Assembly (NCBI GenBank): GCA_002723115.1
Contig: PBNL01000044.1
Coordinates: forward strand, 1-52,087
Length of the DNA: 52,087 nt
Direction: 5' to 3'
Source: Methanobacteriota archaeon
GTDB taxonomy: Bacteria > Bacteroidota > Bacteroidia > Flavobacteriales_D > Sanyastnellaceae
Shown here: positions 1 to 9,948 of the stretch, piece by piece
How the letters are laid out: each line of letters starts with the position of its first letter
How positions within the stretch are numbered: position 1 is the first letter of the stretch
Position numbers and translations under genes: made by a program
Notes under the pieces: model-generated
The model's input: only the letters and a program-made list of their open reading frames with translations
What the model was told of the DNA's origin: nothing
The model's database searches: none

Positions 1-3000
1 CTAAACAAGAAGAATTATCTCCTCCACAAACGCCACAATCATCTAGTACGTTACCATCACAGTCACAAGAACCTTCAGCAATACCGTTACCATTACAAAC
101 TCCACACTCGTCAAATGCTCCGACACAATCGTCCACATCATCACATACACCGTCAGAATCTGCATCAGCTGAACAAGAACCTCCACATTCTCCTAGAGCG
201 TCAGTTTGGTTACCATCACAGTCACAATCGCCAGATGGAATGTCTGAACAACCACAGTCATAAATAGCACCAGGACCATTACAAACGCCACATGCGTCTA
301 CAGTTCCCAAACAGTCATCAATATCATCACAAACACCGTCACCATCAGCATCAGCAGAACAAGATCCGCCACAAACACCTAGAGCGTCGGTTTGGTTACC
401 ATCACAGTCACAATCACCAGATGGAATGTCAGAACAACCACAGTCGTATACAGAACCAGGTCCATTACACACTCCACAATCATCGTATGAACCAACACAG
501 TCATCCTCATCATCACAAACACCATCAGCATCTACATCATCACATGCAGGACAAGGAGTTCCACCATAAGTTACACACAAGTCTTCACCAAATTCAGGGT
601 TGAAGAATCCAAATCCATCAGCGTATATACATCCAGGTGCTGGAATATCATCACATGAAGCATATACACATGCAAGGTTGCCATATTGATCATATGCTTG
701 TTCTTCAGCTGAAGAATCATAGTTAGATGCATTTTCATCCATACAACCTAGAATAATATCACATCCAGCTTGCAAAGAAGTCGATGTAGTACTTCCTGCC
801 TCTCCAGCAGTAACTACTACGTTAGCATTTTCACATCCGTCACCCCACTGAATTCCCCAGCCAGACCATCCGTCTGCTGCGCCTGTAACAGCTACAACAT
901 ATTCAAAAGTAGTACCAGGATTAACAAGTAAAGATCCAGTGAAAACACCATCACCATCGTCGTCTGTAAGCTGAACTCCCCAGCCTTGCCAACCATTCCA
1001 AGAACCATTAACGACAACATTGTCATAATCGGCATTCGGGTAATCAACAAGGTTCATATCAACTGAGAATACAACTGTAGCTAAACAAGAAGAATTATCT
1101 CCTCCACAAACGCCACAATCATCTAGTACGTTACCATCACAGTCACAAGAACCTTCAGCAATACCAGAACCTCCACAAACACCACACGCGTCTAACTGAA
1201 GACAAGATCCGTTGTCAACGTTTGCATCAGAATCGTAGTTACAAGCTGAAGCGTCAGTACAACCTTCTACTGCAGCAATACAAGATCCATCATCGTAATC
1301 AGCAGATGAATCGTAGTTAAGAGCAGAAGAATCTGTACAACCACAAGCGTTGCTTGGTCCTGCAGCACCTGCAGTAGTAAATGTACCAGCACCGTTAAAG
1401 TCTATGCTAACAGTAAGCTGATCTGCTCCAACTCCCAATGGGAAGATCTGGAAATTCATTGTTCCGTCGATCGAACCAGTAGTTGATATCTGAGCTACAA
1501 GAACTCTATTGTCAGCATCTGGCAGAGCGTTACCTGCTGTGTTAAGTACATACCAAGATCCTCCTGTTAATGTGTTAACATTCAAAGTAGTACCACCATT
1601 TGTAAAGTATTCACTAATCGTTGGAGATAAAGTTTCATCTTGTACTAAAGATGGATCTGCTGCATTAACAATTCCAGAGAATGAAGCAGGACCATCAAGG
1701 TTTATTGTAGCATAGCTATCATCAGCCATATCTGGGAAGAATGATAAGAATGCTGGATTAATTCCAGATGCATTCCAGTTAGTGTTAAATCCACTATTGA
1801 AAATTCCAGCTGGAGTATTAATAATAAGGTTGTCCTCATTGTTTCCGTATACCGCACTGAACTTATCAGTAGCGTCTACCATGTTTACGTAGAAACGGTA
1901 AACAGTGTTACCTGCTGCAGCTGCAGCAGGTGCAGATTCAACCGTTAAAGTGTAAGGGCTAGCACTGCTAGTATCGCCTCCACCACAAGAACAGTAATCA
2001 CAAGATCCATCGTCCTGAGTAGCATCAGCATTATAGTTACATGCGTTATCAGCAGTACAACCGTTAATCTCTGCATCGTCACAAATACCATTACCGTTTG
2101 CATCTGAAGCACAAGATCCACCACAAACGCCTAGAGCGTCTAATTGGTTGCCATCACAGTCACAATCGCCATCAGCGATACCTGAACCACCACATTCGCC
2201 ACACTCGTCAAGTTCAAGACAAGAGCCGTCATCTACAGTAGCATCAGAGTTGTAGTTACAAGATGTAGAATCAGTACAACCATTAATATCATCATCATCA
2301 CAAATTCCGTTACCGTTTGCATCAGAAGCACAAGATCCGCCACAAACACCTAAAGCGTCTAATTGGTTGCCGTCACAGTCACAATCACCGTCAGCGATAC
2401 CATCACCACCACATTCACCACACTCATCTACTACGTTTCCGTCGCAGTCACACTCACCATCTGCGATACCTTCTCCGCCACAGTCACCACACTCGTCAAG
2501 TACGTTTCCGTCACAGTCACAAGCACCGTCAGCGATACCTGAACCACCACATTCACCACACTCGTCTAATTCAAGACAAGAGCCGTCATCTACAGTAGCC
2601 TCTGAGTTGTAATTACAAGCAGAAGCATCAGTACATCCAGGAACATCTCCTGCGATTGGACCGTTCTCGTCGTAGTCACCAGCACCGTTAAAATCTACTG
2701 AGTATTGCTCCTCATCAGCACCAACACCAAGTGGGAAAACCTGGAAGTTGATCGTACCGCTCACATCACCAGTAGACGTGATCTGCATCACAAGTACACG
2801 AAGATCAGCATCTGGAAGAGAGTTGGCTGCTGTGTTAAGAACGTACCATGAACCACCCGTTAAAGTGTTCACGTTAAGTCCAGTTCCACCACCAGTAAAG
2901 TATGCACTGATAGTTGGAGAAAGAGTAGCGTCCTCAACCAATGAAGGATCAGCCTGAGCACCCATAGCAGGGCCAGTTAGTCCAATAGTTGCATAGCTAT

Positions 3001-3307
3001 CCTCCGCCATATCGGGGAAGAATCCTAAGAAAGCTGGGTTAATACCTGCAGCACTCCAACTAGCATTAAAGCCACTATTGAAGATTCCCGAAGGTGTGTT
3101 AATAATAAGATTGTTTTGGTCGTTACCAAATACTGCACTGAACTTGTCCGACGCATCGTTCATGTTCACATAGAATTTGTATACATTATGACCTGGTACG
3201 TTTACTGCTGGAGAGCTCTCAACCGTCAGTGAATACTGGGCAGAAGCGCTCGTCAGGAACGTACATGAAAGGAATGCCAATAAGGCAAGGCAAATGTTCT
3301 TACGCAT
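1..3307 (-). CDS. Giant secreted Cys/Asp-rich modular surface protein, N-terminal ~1102 residues (C-terminus beyond left edge)
   Basis: The minus-strand frame opens with ATG at 3307 and stays open to position 1, so about 1102 residues are present and the C-terminus is missing. Residues 1-24 form a signal peptide (MRKN, a hydrophobic core, then SASAQ). Two homologous ~190-residue beta-rich domains follow at about 24-215 and 451-640; both contain KFSAV, NLIINTP and INPAFL. Between and after them lie Cys-rich runs of [17 protein letters not shown] units and [15 protein letters not shown] units. A domain at about 743-850, with [12 protein letters not shown] and a second WSGWG element, looks like a carbohydrate-binding or E-set fold. 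From about 850 on, [10 protein letters not shown] repeats resemble calcium-binding thrombospondin type 3 repeats. Such proteins in Bacteroidota are usually exported and end in a T9SS sorting domain, but that end is not visible. An adhesin or cell-surface role is inference. Confidence 0.9.
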   Translation of the reverse strand, partial: MRKNICLALLAFLSCTFLTSASAQYSLTVESSPAVNVPGHNVYKFYVNMNDASDKFSAVFGNDQNNLIINTPSGIFNSGFNASWSAAGINPAFLGFFPDMAEDSYATIGLTGPAMGAQADPSLVEDATLSPTISAYFTGGGTGLNVNTLTGGSWYVLNTAANSLPDADLRVLVMQITSTGDVSGTINFQVFPLGVGADEEQYSVDFNGAGDYDENGPIAGDVPGCTDASACNYNSEATVDDGSCLELDECGECGGSGIADGACDCDGNVLDECGDCGGEGIADGECDCDGNVVDECGECGGDGIADGDCDCDGNQLDALGVCGGSCASDANGNGICDDDDINGCTDSTSCNYNSDATVDDGSCLELDECGECGGSGIADGDCDCDGNQLDALGVCGGSCASDANGNGICDDAEINGCTADNACNYNADATQDDGSCDYCSCGGGDTSSASPYTLTVESAPAAAAAGNTVYRFYVNMVDATDKFSAVYGNNEDNLIINTPAGIFNSGFNTNWNASGINPAFLSFFPDMADDSYATINLDGPASFSGIVNAADPSLVQDETLSPTISEYFTNGGTTLNVNTLTGGSWYVLNTAGNALPDADNRVLVAQISTTGSIDGTMNFQIFPLGVGADQLTVSIDFNGAGTFTTAGAAGPSNACGCTDSSALNYDSSADYDDGSCIAAVEGCTDASACNYDSDANVDNGSCLQLDACGVCGGSGIAEGSCDCDGNVLDDCGVCGGDNSSCLATVVFSVDMNLVDYPNADYDNVVVNGSWNGWQGWGVQLTDDDGDGVFTGSLLVNPGTTFEYVVAVTGAADGWSGWGIQWGDGCENANVVVTAGEAGSTTSTSLQAGCDIILGCMDENASNYDSSAEEQAYDQYGNLACVYASCDDIPAPGCIYADGFGFFNPEFGEDLCVTYGGTPCPACDDVDADGVCDDEDDCVGSYDDCGVCNGPGSVYDCGCSDIPSGDCDCDGNQTDALGVCGGSCSADADGDGVCDDIDDCLGTVDACGVCNGPGAIYDCGCSDIPSGDCDCDGNQTDALGECGGSCSADADSDGVCDDVDDCVGAFDECGVCNGNGIAEGSCDCDGNVLDDCGVCGGDNSSCL
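1081..1165. repeat. 85-bp exact direct repeat of positions 1-85
   Basis: Positions 1081-1165 are identical to positions 1-85, exactly 1080 bp (360 codons) apart and in the same reading frame of the giant protein. The repeat encodes the [18 protein letters not shown] segment that lies just before the carbohydrate-binding-like domain in the first copy. Confidence 0.95.
1370..3246. repeat. Two copies of a ~590-bp domain-encoding repeat (about 2650-3246 and 1370-1960)
   Basis: Both copies lie in one frame on the minus strand and encode domains that align almost end to end (shared [53 protein letters not shown]). The DNA has diverged more than the protein, so this is an old duplication kept by selection. 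The Cys-rich linkers on either side are repeats too, and within 1-600 a unit of about 186 bp (62 residues) recurs in frame. Confidence 0.85.
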
Positions 3308-3330
3308 GATTTTTAGAAAATTTTACTCGC

Positions 3331-3338
3331 TAAATATA
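3331..3338 (-). promoter_or_regulatory. Possible -7 element for the giant surface protein gene
   Basis: Read on the minus strand this is TATATTTA followed by GC, one mismatch from the Bacteroidota -7 consensus TAnnTTTG. It lies about 23 bases before the ATG at 3307. No clear -33 TTTG is seen. Confidence 0.35.
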
Positions 3339-3441
3339 CGGCTAATCGAAATAAACCAGCCAATTATCTATAAAAAATTCACTTTTGTCGAGAATATTAT
3401 ATAACTCACCAGAATTATTCCCCCACTAAATTCACAAAGTG

Positions 3442-3449
3442 TAATTTTG
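3442..3449 (+). promoter_or_regulatory. Bacteroidota-type -7 element for the ffh operon
   Basis: TAATTTTG followed by C matches TAnnTTTG exactly. The ffh ATG is at 3479, which leaves a leader of roughly 25 bases. I see no good -33 TTTG upstream. Confidence 0.6.
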
Positions 3450-3478
3450 CATATTCCTGAAAATTCAACGTCAATTAA

Positions 3479-4801
3479 ATGTTTGAAAATCTACAAGAGC
3501 GATTTGATAGAGCCTTTAAAGTATTAAAAGGCCATGGACAGATTACAGAGGTTAATGTTGGAGAAACCTTAAAAGAGGTTAGAAAAGCATTACTTGACGC
3601 AGACGTTGACTATAAAACAGCTAAGGAATTTGTTAAGAGAGTAAAGGAAAAAGCTCTTGGACAACACGTACTCACTGCGCTTAAACCGGGTCAAGTATTA
3701 ATAAAAATAACTCAAGAGGAACTGACAGAACTCATGGGACAGGCAGCTGCTCCATTTGAGATGAAAGGAAATCCTTTTGTAGTTCTACTTGCTGGCTTGC
3801 AAGGTGCTGGTAAAACAACTCACGCAGGTAAACTTGCAAAACATATTGCTTCTAAAGGAAAGAAGCCACTCCTTATTGCATGTGACATATACAGACCTGC
3901 TGCGATTGAGCAATTAAAAGTCGTTGGTGAATCTGTAGGAGTTGAAGTATATACTGAGGATGATGTAAAAGATCCCGTAGGAATTGCTACAAGAGGAATT
4001 GAATATGCCAAAAAGAATGGCAATAACGCTGTCATAGTAGATACTGCAGGCAGATTGGCAGTTGATGAGACTATGATGGATGAAATTGAAGAAGTAAGCA
4101 AAGCCATCAAGCCTCAAGAGACCTTATTTGTAGTTGATGCTATGACAGGTCAAGATGCAGTAAACACAGCCAAAGCATTTAATGACAGACTAGATTTTGA
4201 CGGTGTGATCCTAACAAAGCTTGATGGAGACGCAAGAGGTGGTTCTGCGCTAACTATATACAATAAGGTGGGTAAACCTATCAAGTTTGTGGGTGTAGGT
4301 GAGAAAATGGATGCCCTCGAGACCTTCCACCCTAATAGGATGGCTGAAAGGATTCTGGGGATGGGTGACGTAGTTACACTTGTTGAGAGAGCACAAAAAG
4401 TTGTTGACGAAAAAGAGGCCAAAAGACTAGAGGATAAAATCAAAAAGAACAAGTTTGACCTCGAAGACTTTTTAGGACAGATACAACAGATTAAGAAAAT
4501 GGGAAATGTCAAGGATCTATTAAGCATGGTCCCAGGCATGAGTAAGGCTCTTAAAGGTGTTGATATAGATGATAACGCTTTTGTTCAAGTAGAAGCTATT
4601 ATCAGATCAATGACACCTTCTGAGAGGACTAACCCCAAAATTCTAGACTCAAGTAGAAAGAAAAGAGTTGCGAAGGGATCAGGCACACAAGTAGAAGACA
4701 TAAACAAATTGCTGAAGCAATTTGAAGACATGAAAAAAGTAATGAATATGATGAGCAAGGGAGGAAGAGGTAGAATGCCAATGCCAGGAATGAGACGATG
4801 A
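3479..4801 (+). CDS. ffh: Signal recognition particle protein Ffh (SRP54 GTPase)
   Basis: This 440-residue protein binds 4.5S RNA and ribosome-emerging signal sequences, and with FtsY delivers nascent membrane proteins to the translocon. The order is the helical N domain (1-~95), the G domain with P-loop GLQGAGKTT at 106-114, then DTAGR and TKLDGDARGG, and a Met-rich M domain from about 325. The M domain carries GNVKDLLSMVPGM and an SSRKKRVAKGSG element close to the usual RNA-binding SRxRxAxGSG motif. It ends in a Gly/Met/Arg-rich tail. It is the first gene of an operon; its stop overlaps the folD start as ATGA. Length and motifs are typical, so the call is secure. Confidence 0.97.
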   Translation: MFENLQERFDRAFKVLKGHGQITEVNVGETLKEVRKALLDADVDYKTAKEFVKRVKEKALGQHVLTALKPGQVLIKITQEELTELMGQAAAPFEMKGNPFVVLLAGLQGAGKTTHAGKLAKHIASKGKKPLLIACDIYRPAAIEQLKVVGESVGVEVYTEDDVKDPVGIATRGIEYAKKNGNNAVIVDTAGRLAVDETMMDEIEEVSKAIKPQETLFVVDAMTGQDAVNTAKAFNDRLDFDGVILTKLDGDARGGSALTIYNKVGKPIKFVGVGEKMDALETFHPNRMAERILGMGDVVTLVERAQKVVDEKEAKRLEDKIKKNKFDLEDFLGQIQQIKKMGNVKDLLSMVPGMSKALKGVDIDDNAFVQVEAIIRSMTPSERTNPKILDSSRKKRVAKGSGTQVEDINKLLKQFEDMKKVMNMMSKGGRGRMPMPGMRR

Positions 4802-5676
4802 GTTATAAGCTACTAGACGGTAAATCAACATCTCTTTTTGTTCAAGAGGAGATTAAAACTGAAGTAGATCGTAGAATTGCTAATGGAGATAAAAGACCTC
4901 ATCTAGCAGCTGTTCTTATAGGAGATGATCCGGCAAGTAAAGCTTACGTTGGTCATAAAGTTAAGGCATGTAATAAAGTTGGGTTTGATAGCTCACTAAT
5001 TGAACGTAACACGAATATTTCTGAACAAGAAGTATTAGATATCGTTTCTGAGCTAAATAAGAATCCTGAAATAGATGGATTCATCGTTCAACTCCCCCTA
5101 CCCTCACATATTGACTCTCAAAAAGTAATTGAAGCTGTTGATCCTTCGAAAGACGTTGATGGATTCCATCCTGAAAACGTTGGGAAGATGTCACTTGGTT
5201 TGGACACATTTAAACCTGCAACACCGGCTGGAATTATGACATTACTTAATCACTACGAAATTGACACAGAGGGAATGCATGCTGTTGTTATAGGAAGAAG
5301 TGATATAGTAGGAAATCCAATGTCTTCGCTTTTGAGAAGCAATACTAGTCCTGGCAATTGCACTGTAACTCAATGTCACAGTAGAACTAAGGATCTAAAA
5401 TCACACACACTTCAAGCCGACATAATTATAGCTGCAATAGGAAAACCTCATTTTATTACAGATGACATGGTCAAGGATGGGGCTATAGTTGTTGACGTTG
5501 GAATTAATCGAATTTCAGACCCAAGTAAAAAATCTGGAAGTCGTTTAACTGGCGATGTGGATTTTGAAAATGTGGCGCCTAAGTGTAGCTGGATTACACC
5601 TGTACCAGGAGGAGTTGGGCCGATGACAATTGCTACACTTTTACAAAACACACTAAAAGCTGCTGATGGGAAATAG
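4798..5676 (+). CDS. folD: Bifunctional methylenetetrahydrofolate dehydrogenase/cyclohydrolase FolD
   Basis: FolD interconverts 5,10-methylene-THF, methenyl-THF and 10-formyl-THF in the cytoplasm, feeding purine synthesis and formyl-Met-tRNA. The 292-residue protein has the catalytic Tyr50 and Lys54 (AYVGHKVKAC), the GFIVQLPLP and DVDGFHPENVG motifs, a Rossmann segment around GRSDIVGNP, and the C-terminal signature PVPGGVGPMTIA. Size is normal for the family. It overlaps ffh by 4 bp and ribD by 11 bp, which suggests translational coupling across the operon. Confidence 0.97.
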   Translation: MSYKLLDGKSTSLFVQEEIKTEVDRRIANGDKRPHLAAVLIGDDPASKAYVGHKVKACNKVGFDSSLIERNTNISEQEVLDIVSELNKNPEIDGFIVQLPLPSHIDSQKVIEAVDPSKDVDGFHPENVGKMSLGLDTFKPATPAGIMTLLNHYEIDTEGMHAVVIGRSDIVGNPMSSLLRSNTSPGNCTVTQCHSRTKDLKSHTLQADIIIAAIGKPHFITDDMVKDGAIVVDVGINRISDPSKKSGSRLTGDVDFENVAPKCSWITPVPGGVGPMTIATLLQNTLKAADGK

Positions 5677-6700
5677 CTCGGATGAAATCTGGATGACAAG
5701 AGCACTCGAGTTAGCAATCCAGGGAAAGAGCAAAACTCAGCCTAATCCCATGGTGGGATGTGTTATTGTTTTAGACGAAGAAATTATAGCCGAAGGATAT
5801 CACCAAAAACATGGAGGACCTCATGCAGAAGTTGAAGCATTAAACAACTGTCGACACAACGATCTAAGCAGGGCTACAGCATATGTAACACTTGAGCCAT
5901 GTAGCCATTTTGGTCTAACTCCACCTTGTGCAAATCTTTTAATTGAAAAAGGAATAGGAAGAGTTATTACAGCAATGGAGGATCCCAACCCAAAGGTTTT
6001 AGGAAGAGGCCATGAGGTTTTGGCTTCAAAAGGGATAGAAGTAAAAAGTGGAGTTTTAGAGGAACAGTCTAAGCAGATGAATAGAATTTTCATTCACTTG
6101 CAAAACTCACCATTACCATACATTACTCTTAAATGGGCACAAAGTGTAGATGGATACATGGACCCTGACACAAAGCCAGAGTATAAAAGGGGATCTATTG
6201 CTATTTCTTCCCCTGAATCATCTGAAATAGTTCAATCATTGAGATCGCATCACAATGCGATCCTTGTGGGGAGGAAAACAGTAGAAGTTGACGACCCAAG
6301 ATTAACATCTAGGGAGGAGAATGGTGTTGATCCTATTAAGATTGTTTTGGATTCTGAGTGCAGTTTAGATTTGAGTGATTACAGATTCAGTAAAGTAGGG
6401 CGAAGTATTGTTGTATGTAACTCTGGAAATTCAACGACAGCAGTAGAATATTGTGTTGGTCTTGAAAAGGGATTAGAACCTGTTCTTTTGAAATTAAGAG
6501 ATATGGGCGTTTACAGTATCCTTGTGGAGGGAGGAGCTCACACCTTAAATAGTTTCATAGATACAGGGTTGTGGAATGAAGCTTACGTGCTTGAATCATC
6601 CAATAAACTTGAGGGTGGGCTTAAAGCTCCTGTAATAGATTTAAGTGGTTTCGATAAAACTATCACTGATACTGACACCATTTACCACTGCATAAGATGA
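5666..6700 (+). CDS. ribD: Riboflavin biosynthesis bifunctional deaminase/reductase RibD
   Basis: RibD carries out the second and third steps of riboflavin synthesis: deamination of the pyrimidine intermediate, then NADPH-dependent reduction of the ribose. The N-terminal deaminase domain (about 1-145) has zinc ligands His53 (HAEVEAL, with catalytic Glu55), Cys79 (TLEPCSH) and Cys88 (PPC). The reductase domain fills about 150-344 and includes TLKWAQSVDGYM and the LVEGGAHTLNSF motif. The 344-residue length is normal. The ATG lies inside the end of folD, and the stop overlaps the next gene as ATGA. Riboflavin ultimately supplies the FMN and FAD used by the Na+-NQR encoded further along. Confidence 0.96.
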   Translation: MGNSSDEIWMTRALELAIQGKSKTQPNPMVGCVIVLDEEIIAEGYHQKHGGPHAEVEALNNCRHNDLSRATAYVTLEPCSHFGLTPPCANLLIEKGIGRVITAMEDPNPKVLGRGHEVLASKGIEVKSGVLEEQSKQMNRIFIHLQNSPLPYITLKWAQSVDGYMDPDTKPEYKRGSIAISSPESSEIVQSLRSHHNAILVGRKTVEVDDPRLTSREENGVDPIKIVLDSECSLDLSDYRFSKVGRSIVVCNSGNSTTAVEYCVGLEKGLEPVLLKLRDMGVYSILVEGGAHTLNSFIDTGLWNEAYVLESSNKLEGGLKAPVIDLSGFDKTITDTDTIYHCIR

Positions 6701-7551
6701 TAGATTTAATGTTGTGTATAGTGTGTACTGGTGGGATCTTTTTGGTCTTCAGGTATTTCAAGAGCTATGCGGTAAATACTCCGATGGCAATTGTCATTAA
6801 CTATGCTGTTGCAGCAGGTTTGGGCTGGAGCCTTGCTGGAGGTTTTGAGGCGATGAAAATGGCGGTTGATCAGCCTTGGTTTTACACAACTGTTATAATG
6901 GGAGCTGGTTTCCTTTTTCTGTTCAACATGATCGCTTACTGCACTAGAGAGATGGGTGTGACTATTGCTTCTCTTTCTGCAAAACTCAGCCTTATCATTC
7001 CCTCAACTGCTTTTATGCTACTAGATCCGAATGACAATTTAAGCTTGGGGAAGGTTGTTGCTTTTTCCTTAGCCATAGCTGCTATTGTTCTTACTAGCAT
7101 GAAGGAAGAAAAGGCCAAAGAGGTCAAGTGGTGGCTGCTTGCTGTTCCAGCAATAATTTTTTTTGGATCTGGGGGTATTGATTTTGTGTTTGGCATTTAT
7201 AGCGAAGCCCCTCCCCTTATGTTTACTTCTGTGCCATTCACAGTAGCATTTTTGATGGGGATTTGCATACGTGTTTTCCCTTCTCAAAGACATGCGATGA
7301 ACTTGAAGGATATGTTGGGAGGTGTAGCATTAGGTTTGATCAACTTTGGCTCACTATACTACTTGCTTGGGGCGTATGAGAATGCAGGAGTAGATAAGTC
7401 GGCTGTAATTCCTTCACTCAATATAGGAGTGATCATATTCAGTTCTGTGGCCGCGATCATTCTATTTCATGAAAAACCCAGCGTCAAAACCAAGTTGGGT
7501 CTTGCGCTGGGCTTAATCAGTATCAGTATTTTCTTATTCGTCGCCGCCTAA
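6697..7551 (+). CDS. DMT/EamA-family membrane transporter
   Basis: This 284-residue protein is almost entirely hydrophobic, with about ten predicted membrane segments in two halves, the usual layout of the drug/metabolite transporter superfamily. The first half ends near LSLIIPSTAFMLLDPND and LSLGKVVAFSLAI, and the second carries VIPSLNIGVIIFSS and LFHEKPSVKTKLGLALGL, the typical EamA C-terminal pattern. The substrate cannot be told from sequence; its place after ribD does not settle it. It overlaps ribD by 4 bp at its start. Its last 18 bp overlap the 3' end of the convergent metallopeptidase gene. Confidence 0.85.
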   Translation: MIDLMLCIVCTGGIFLVFRYFKSYAVNTPMAIVINYAVAAGLGWSLAGGFEAMKMAVDQPWFYTTVIMGAGFLFLFNMIAYCTREMGVTIASLSAKLSLIIPSTAFMLLDPNDNLSLGKVVAFSLAIAAIVLTSMKEEKAKEVKWWLLAVPAIIFFGSGGIDFVFGIYSEAPPLMFTSVPFTVAFLMGICIRVFPSQRHAMNLKDMLGGVALGLINFGSLYYLLGAYENAGVDKSAVIPSLNIGVIIFSSVAAIILFHEKPSVKTKLGLALGLISISIFLFVAA

Positions 7552-9903
7552 GCTTTCGAGATATTCTTTGTTATCTCTATCTCTTTGCATAGGGTTTCTG
7601 AATTCACCAAAAGAGCCACCGTTCTTATAGATTTGAAATCTAGTTGGCTGAGGTCTTGAAGGCCAGTAGTTGTTGGACATATCACAATCTGCAGTTTCCT
7701 CCATAGGGTCAAGGATGACTTGGACTGCAGGCTTACTAGTTTCAAAAACCTTAGTAACAGTAGGCTCACTCATAAGCCAAATCTCAGCTGGAATCCTGTG
7801 AAGATCAGAAGTACCATCCTCAAATTGGAACTCAACGATTAAAGGCATTACAAGTCCGCCGTGATTCTTAAAAGTAATCTCATAGAAATTCTTACCACTC
7901 ACTAAAAGAGCCTGCTCTTCAGCTGTAAGCGTACCAAGCATCTCACTGTACTCTGCCCTATCCAATTCTAGCACCTCGTACTTACCTGTCGTTGTGTAGT
8001 AATCATTTAGAGTTGGATCAGCTTCGATATATGTTTCCTCGATTGCAGTTTCATCTCTTTGGTGACTGATATCAGTTCTGATTTTAGAATCTTGCTCCTC
8101 TCTCCATTCAGCTTCAACATCAGGATTTTGGGTATTGATCTGCATCCACTCAATATTTTCAATTCCTATGTCGCAGTGGTCGTTCGTGTAGAACCAACCT
8201 CTCCAGAACCAATCCAAATCAACACCAGAAGCATCCTCCATAGATCTGAAGAAATCAGCAGGTGTAGGGTGTTTAAACGCCCAACGACGGCTGTACTCTT
8301 TGAACGCGTGGTCAAACAGATCGCGTCCCATCACAGTCTCTCTAAGAATATTCAAAGCTGTAGCTGGTTTGCCATAAGCGTTTGGCCCAAATTGATAGAT
8401 AGACTCCGAGTTAGTCATGATCGGAGAAATACGTCTCTTATCACCACCCATGTAACTCGTAATGTCCCTTGCCGAACCTCTACGTGAAGGATAGTTTCTA
8501 TCAAACTCCTGTTCTGTCAAGTATTGCACAAAAGTGTTCAATCCCTCATCCATCCAAGTCCATTGACGTTCATCAGAATTGATGATCATTGGGAAGAAGT
8601 TGTGTCCAACTTCGTGAATAATTACTGAAATCATTCCATACTTTGTGCGGGCAGTGTATGTTCCATCTGCATCAGGACGACCGCCATTAAAGCAGATCAT
8701 TGGGTACTCCATGCCTATCCACTTTGTGTGAACTGAAATTGCTACAGGGTAAGAATAATCTACTGTGTACTTAGAGTATGTTTTGAGGGTTTGGGCTACT
8801 GCCTTCGTGCTGTACTGCTCCCATAGAGGATTTCCCTCCTTAGGGTAGAAACTCATCGCTAGAGGCTTGTACTTACCAACCTTCACAGCCATAGCATCCC
8901 AAATAAACTTTCTACTAGAAGCCCATCCAAAATCCCTGACATTCTTAGCGCTGAATATCCACGTCTTCTGCCCCTTTTCCTTAGTCTTCTCAGCTTCTCT
9001 AGCCTCTTCTTCAGTAACAATCATAACTGGCTGATCGTAGGTTCTTTTGGCAAGTTCAAATCGCTTGCGTTGCTCTGAAGTAAGAACAGATTTTGCATTT
9101 ACTAATTCACCTGTAGAAGCAACAACGTGATCTGAAGGAACAGTTATTGCAACTCTGTAGTTACCAAAGCAAAGTGTAAACTCACCGCTACCTAAGAACT
9201 GCTTATTCTGCCATCCTTCATTGTCACTGTAAACTGCTAGACGCGGATAGAATTGAGCAATCGTATAAAGGTAATTGTCCTCAACTTCAAAGTATTCATA
9301 TCCTGATCTTCCGTCAATTTGCATCCTATCGTTGATGTTGTACCACCAGCCAATAGTGAAAATCATCTTCTCATTAGGTCTAAGTGGAACAGGCAGATCT
9401 ATCCTCATCATAGTTTTATTTATGATGTAGTCCAAATCGTTACCCATAGCGTCAACCACCTTTGTGATCTTAAATCCACCATCAAATGAAGGATTGAGCT
9501 TCTGCACAGTCGAAAATTGCTCCGAGTCTCCCCATGAAGTTTCTCTAATCTTGTGAGAATCGCTGTCTTTAGCTCTTACGTTTTGGTCTAATTGAACCCA
9601 CAAGTAACGCAGCTCATCTGGGCTGTTGTTTGTGTAAGTAATCGTCTCCGTTCCATCAAGACGCTGATTAGCGTCATCAAGCTTCAACTGCATGTTGTAA
9701 TCAACCTGCTGCTGCCAGTACTCGTGACCTGGAGCTCCTGAAGCTGTACGATAAGTATTAGGCGTAGGAAGTTCCGTACCAAGCTGACGGAATACGTTCG
9801 TATTTGTTCTGCTTACTTCTTCTTGCTGGCCCCAAACAGGTGCTGCAACGAAAAGTAGAATAGAAAGTAAGGTGAGTTTATTTGAATGCATCTTCTTATT
9901 CAT
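7534..9903 (-). CDS. Secreted M1-family (gluzincin) metallopeptidase
   Basis: The protein is 789 residues if it starts at the ATG at 9903. A longer open frame begins at a TTG at 9927 and would add eight residues ahead of the signal peptide, so I prefer 9903. The N-terminus (MNKKMHSNKL, a hydrophobic run, VWGQ) is a signal peptide. The zinc site is complete: HEVGH at about residues 430-434, then 18 residues, then the third ligand Glu in TWMDEGLNTF. The usual GxMEN exopeptidase motif upstream is replaced by GMEYP, so aminopeptidase activity is not assured. After the catalytic domain come an alpha-helical region and a beta-rich C-terminal part. It is probably periplasmic or surface-located and acts on peptides. 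It converges on the transporter gene. Confidence 0.88.
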   Translation of the reverse strand: MNKKMHSNKLTLLSILLFVAAPVWGQQEEVSRTNTNVFRQLGTELPTPNTYRTASGAPGHEYWQQQVDYNMQLKLDDANQRLDGTETITYTNNSPDELRYLWVQLDQNVRAKDSDSHKIRETSWGDSEQFSTVQKLNPSFDGGFKITKVVDAMGNDLDYIINKTMMRIDLPVPLRPNEKMIFTIGWWYNINDRMQIDGRSGYEYFEVEDNYLYTIAQFYPRLAVYSDNEGWQNKQFLGSGEFTLCFGNYRVAITVPSDHVVASTGELVNAKSVLTSEQRKRFELAKRTYDQPVMIVTEEEAREAEKTKEKGQKTWIFSAKNVRDFGWASSRKFIWDAMAVKVGKYKPLAMSFYPKEGNPLWEQYSTKAVAQTLKTYSKYTVDYSYPVAISVHTKWIGMEYPMICFNGGRPDADGTYTARTKYGMISVIIHEVGHNFFPMIINSDERQWTWMDEGLNTFVQYLTEQEFDRNYPSRRGSARDITSYMGGDKRRISPIMTNSESIYQFGPNAYGKPATALNILRETVMGRDLFDHAFKEYSRRWAFKHPTPADFFRSMEDASGVDLDWFWRGWFYTNDHCDIGIENIEWMQINTQNPDVEAEWREEQDSKIRTDISHQRDETAIEETYIEADPTLNDYYTTTGKYEVLELDRAEYSEMLGTLTAEEQALLVSGKNFYEITFKNHGGLVMPLIVEFQFEDGTSDLHRIPAEIWLMSEPTVTKVFETSKPAVQVILDPMEETADCDMSNNYWPSRPQPTRFQIYKNGGSFGEFRNPMQRDRDNKEYLESLGGDE

Positions 9904-9948
9904 AAAGTAGACGCACAATTTACACAAGAGATTGCGGTTTTAGCAATT

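Noticed and set aside
292..603. His/Gln-rich plus-strand reading frame (and similar ones at 2317-2612)
   Set aside because: These are antisense shadows of the Cys/Asp-rich repeats of the giant minus-strand protein; their odd composition follows from its GAC/TGT/GGT codons.
1..2600. Regular short repeats resembling a CRISPR array
   Set aside because: The repeats are in frame, of unequal length, differ mostly at third codon positions and encode one continuous protein; there are no unique spacers and no cas genes.
4150..4539. 129-codon minus-strand frame within ffh
   Set aside because: It lies wholly within the strongly conserved ffh and shows a Ser/Leu-rich composition typical of antisense frames.
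8059..8487. 142-codon plus-strand frame inside the metallopeptidase gene
   Set aside because: It is antisense to the catalytic domain, which has clear family motifs, and has no recognisable sequence or promoter.
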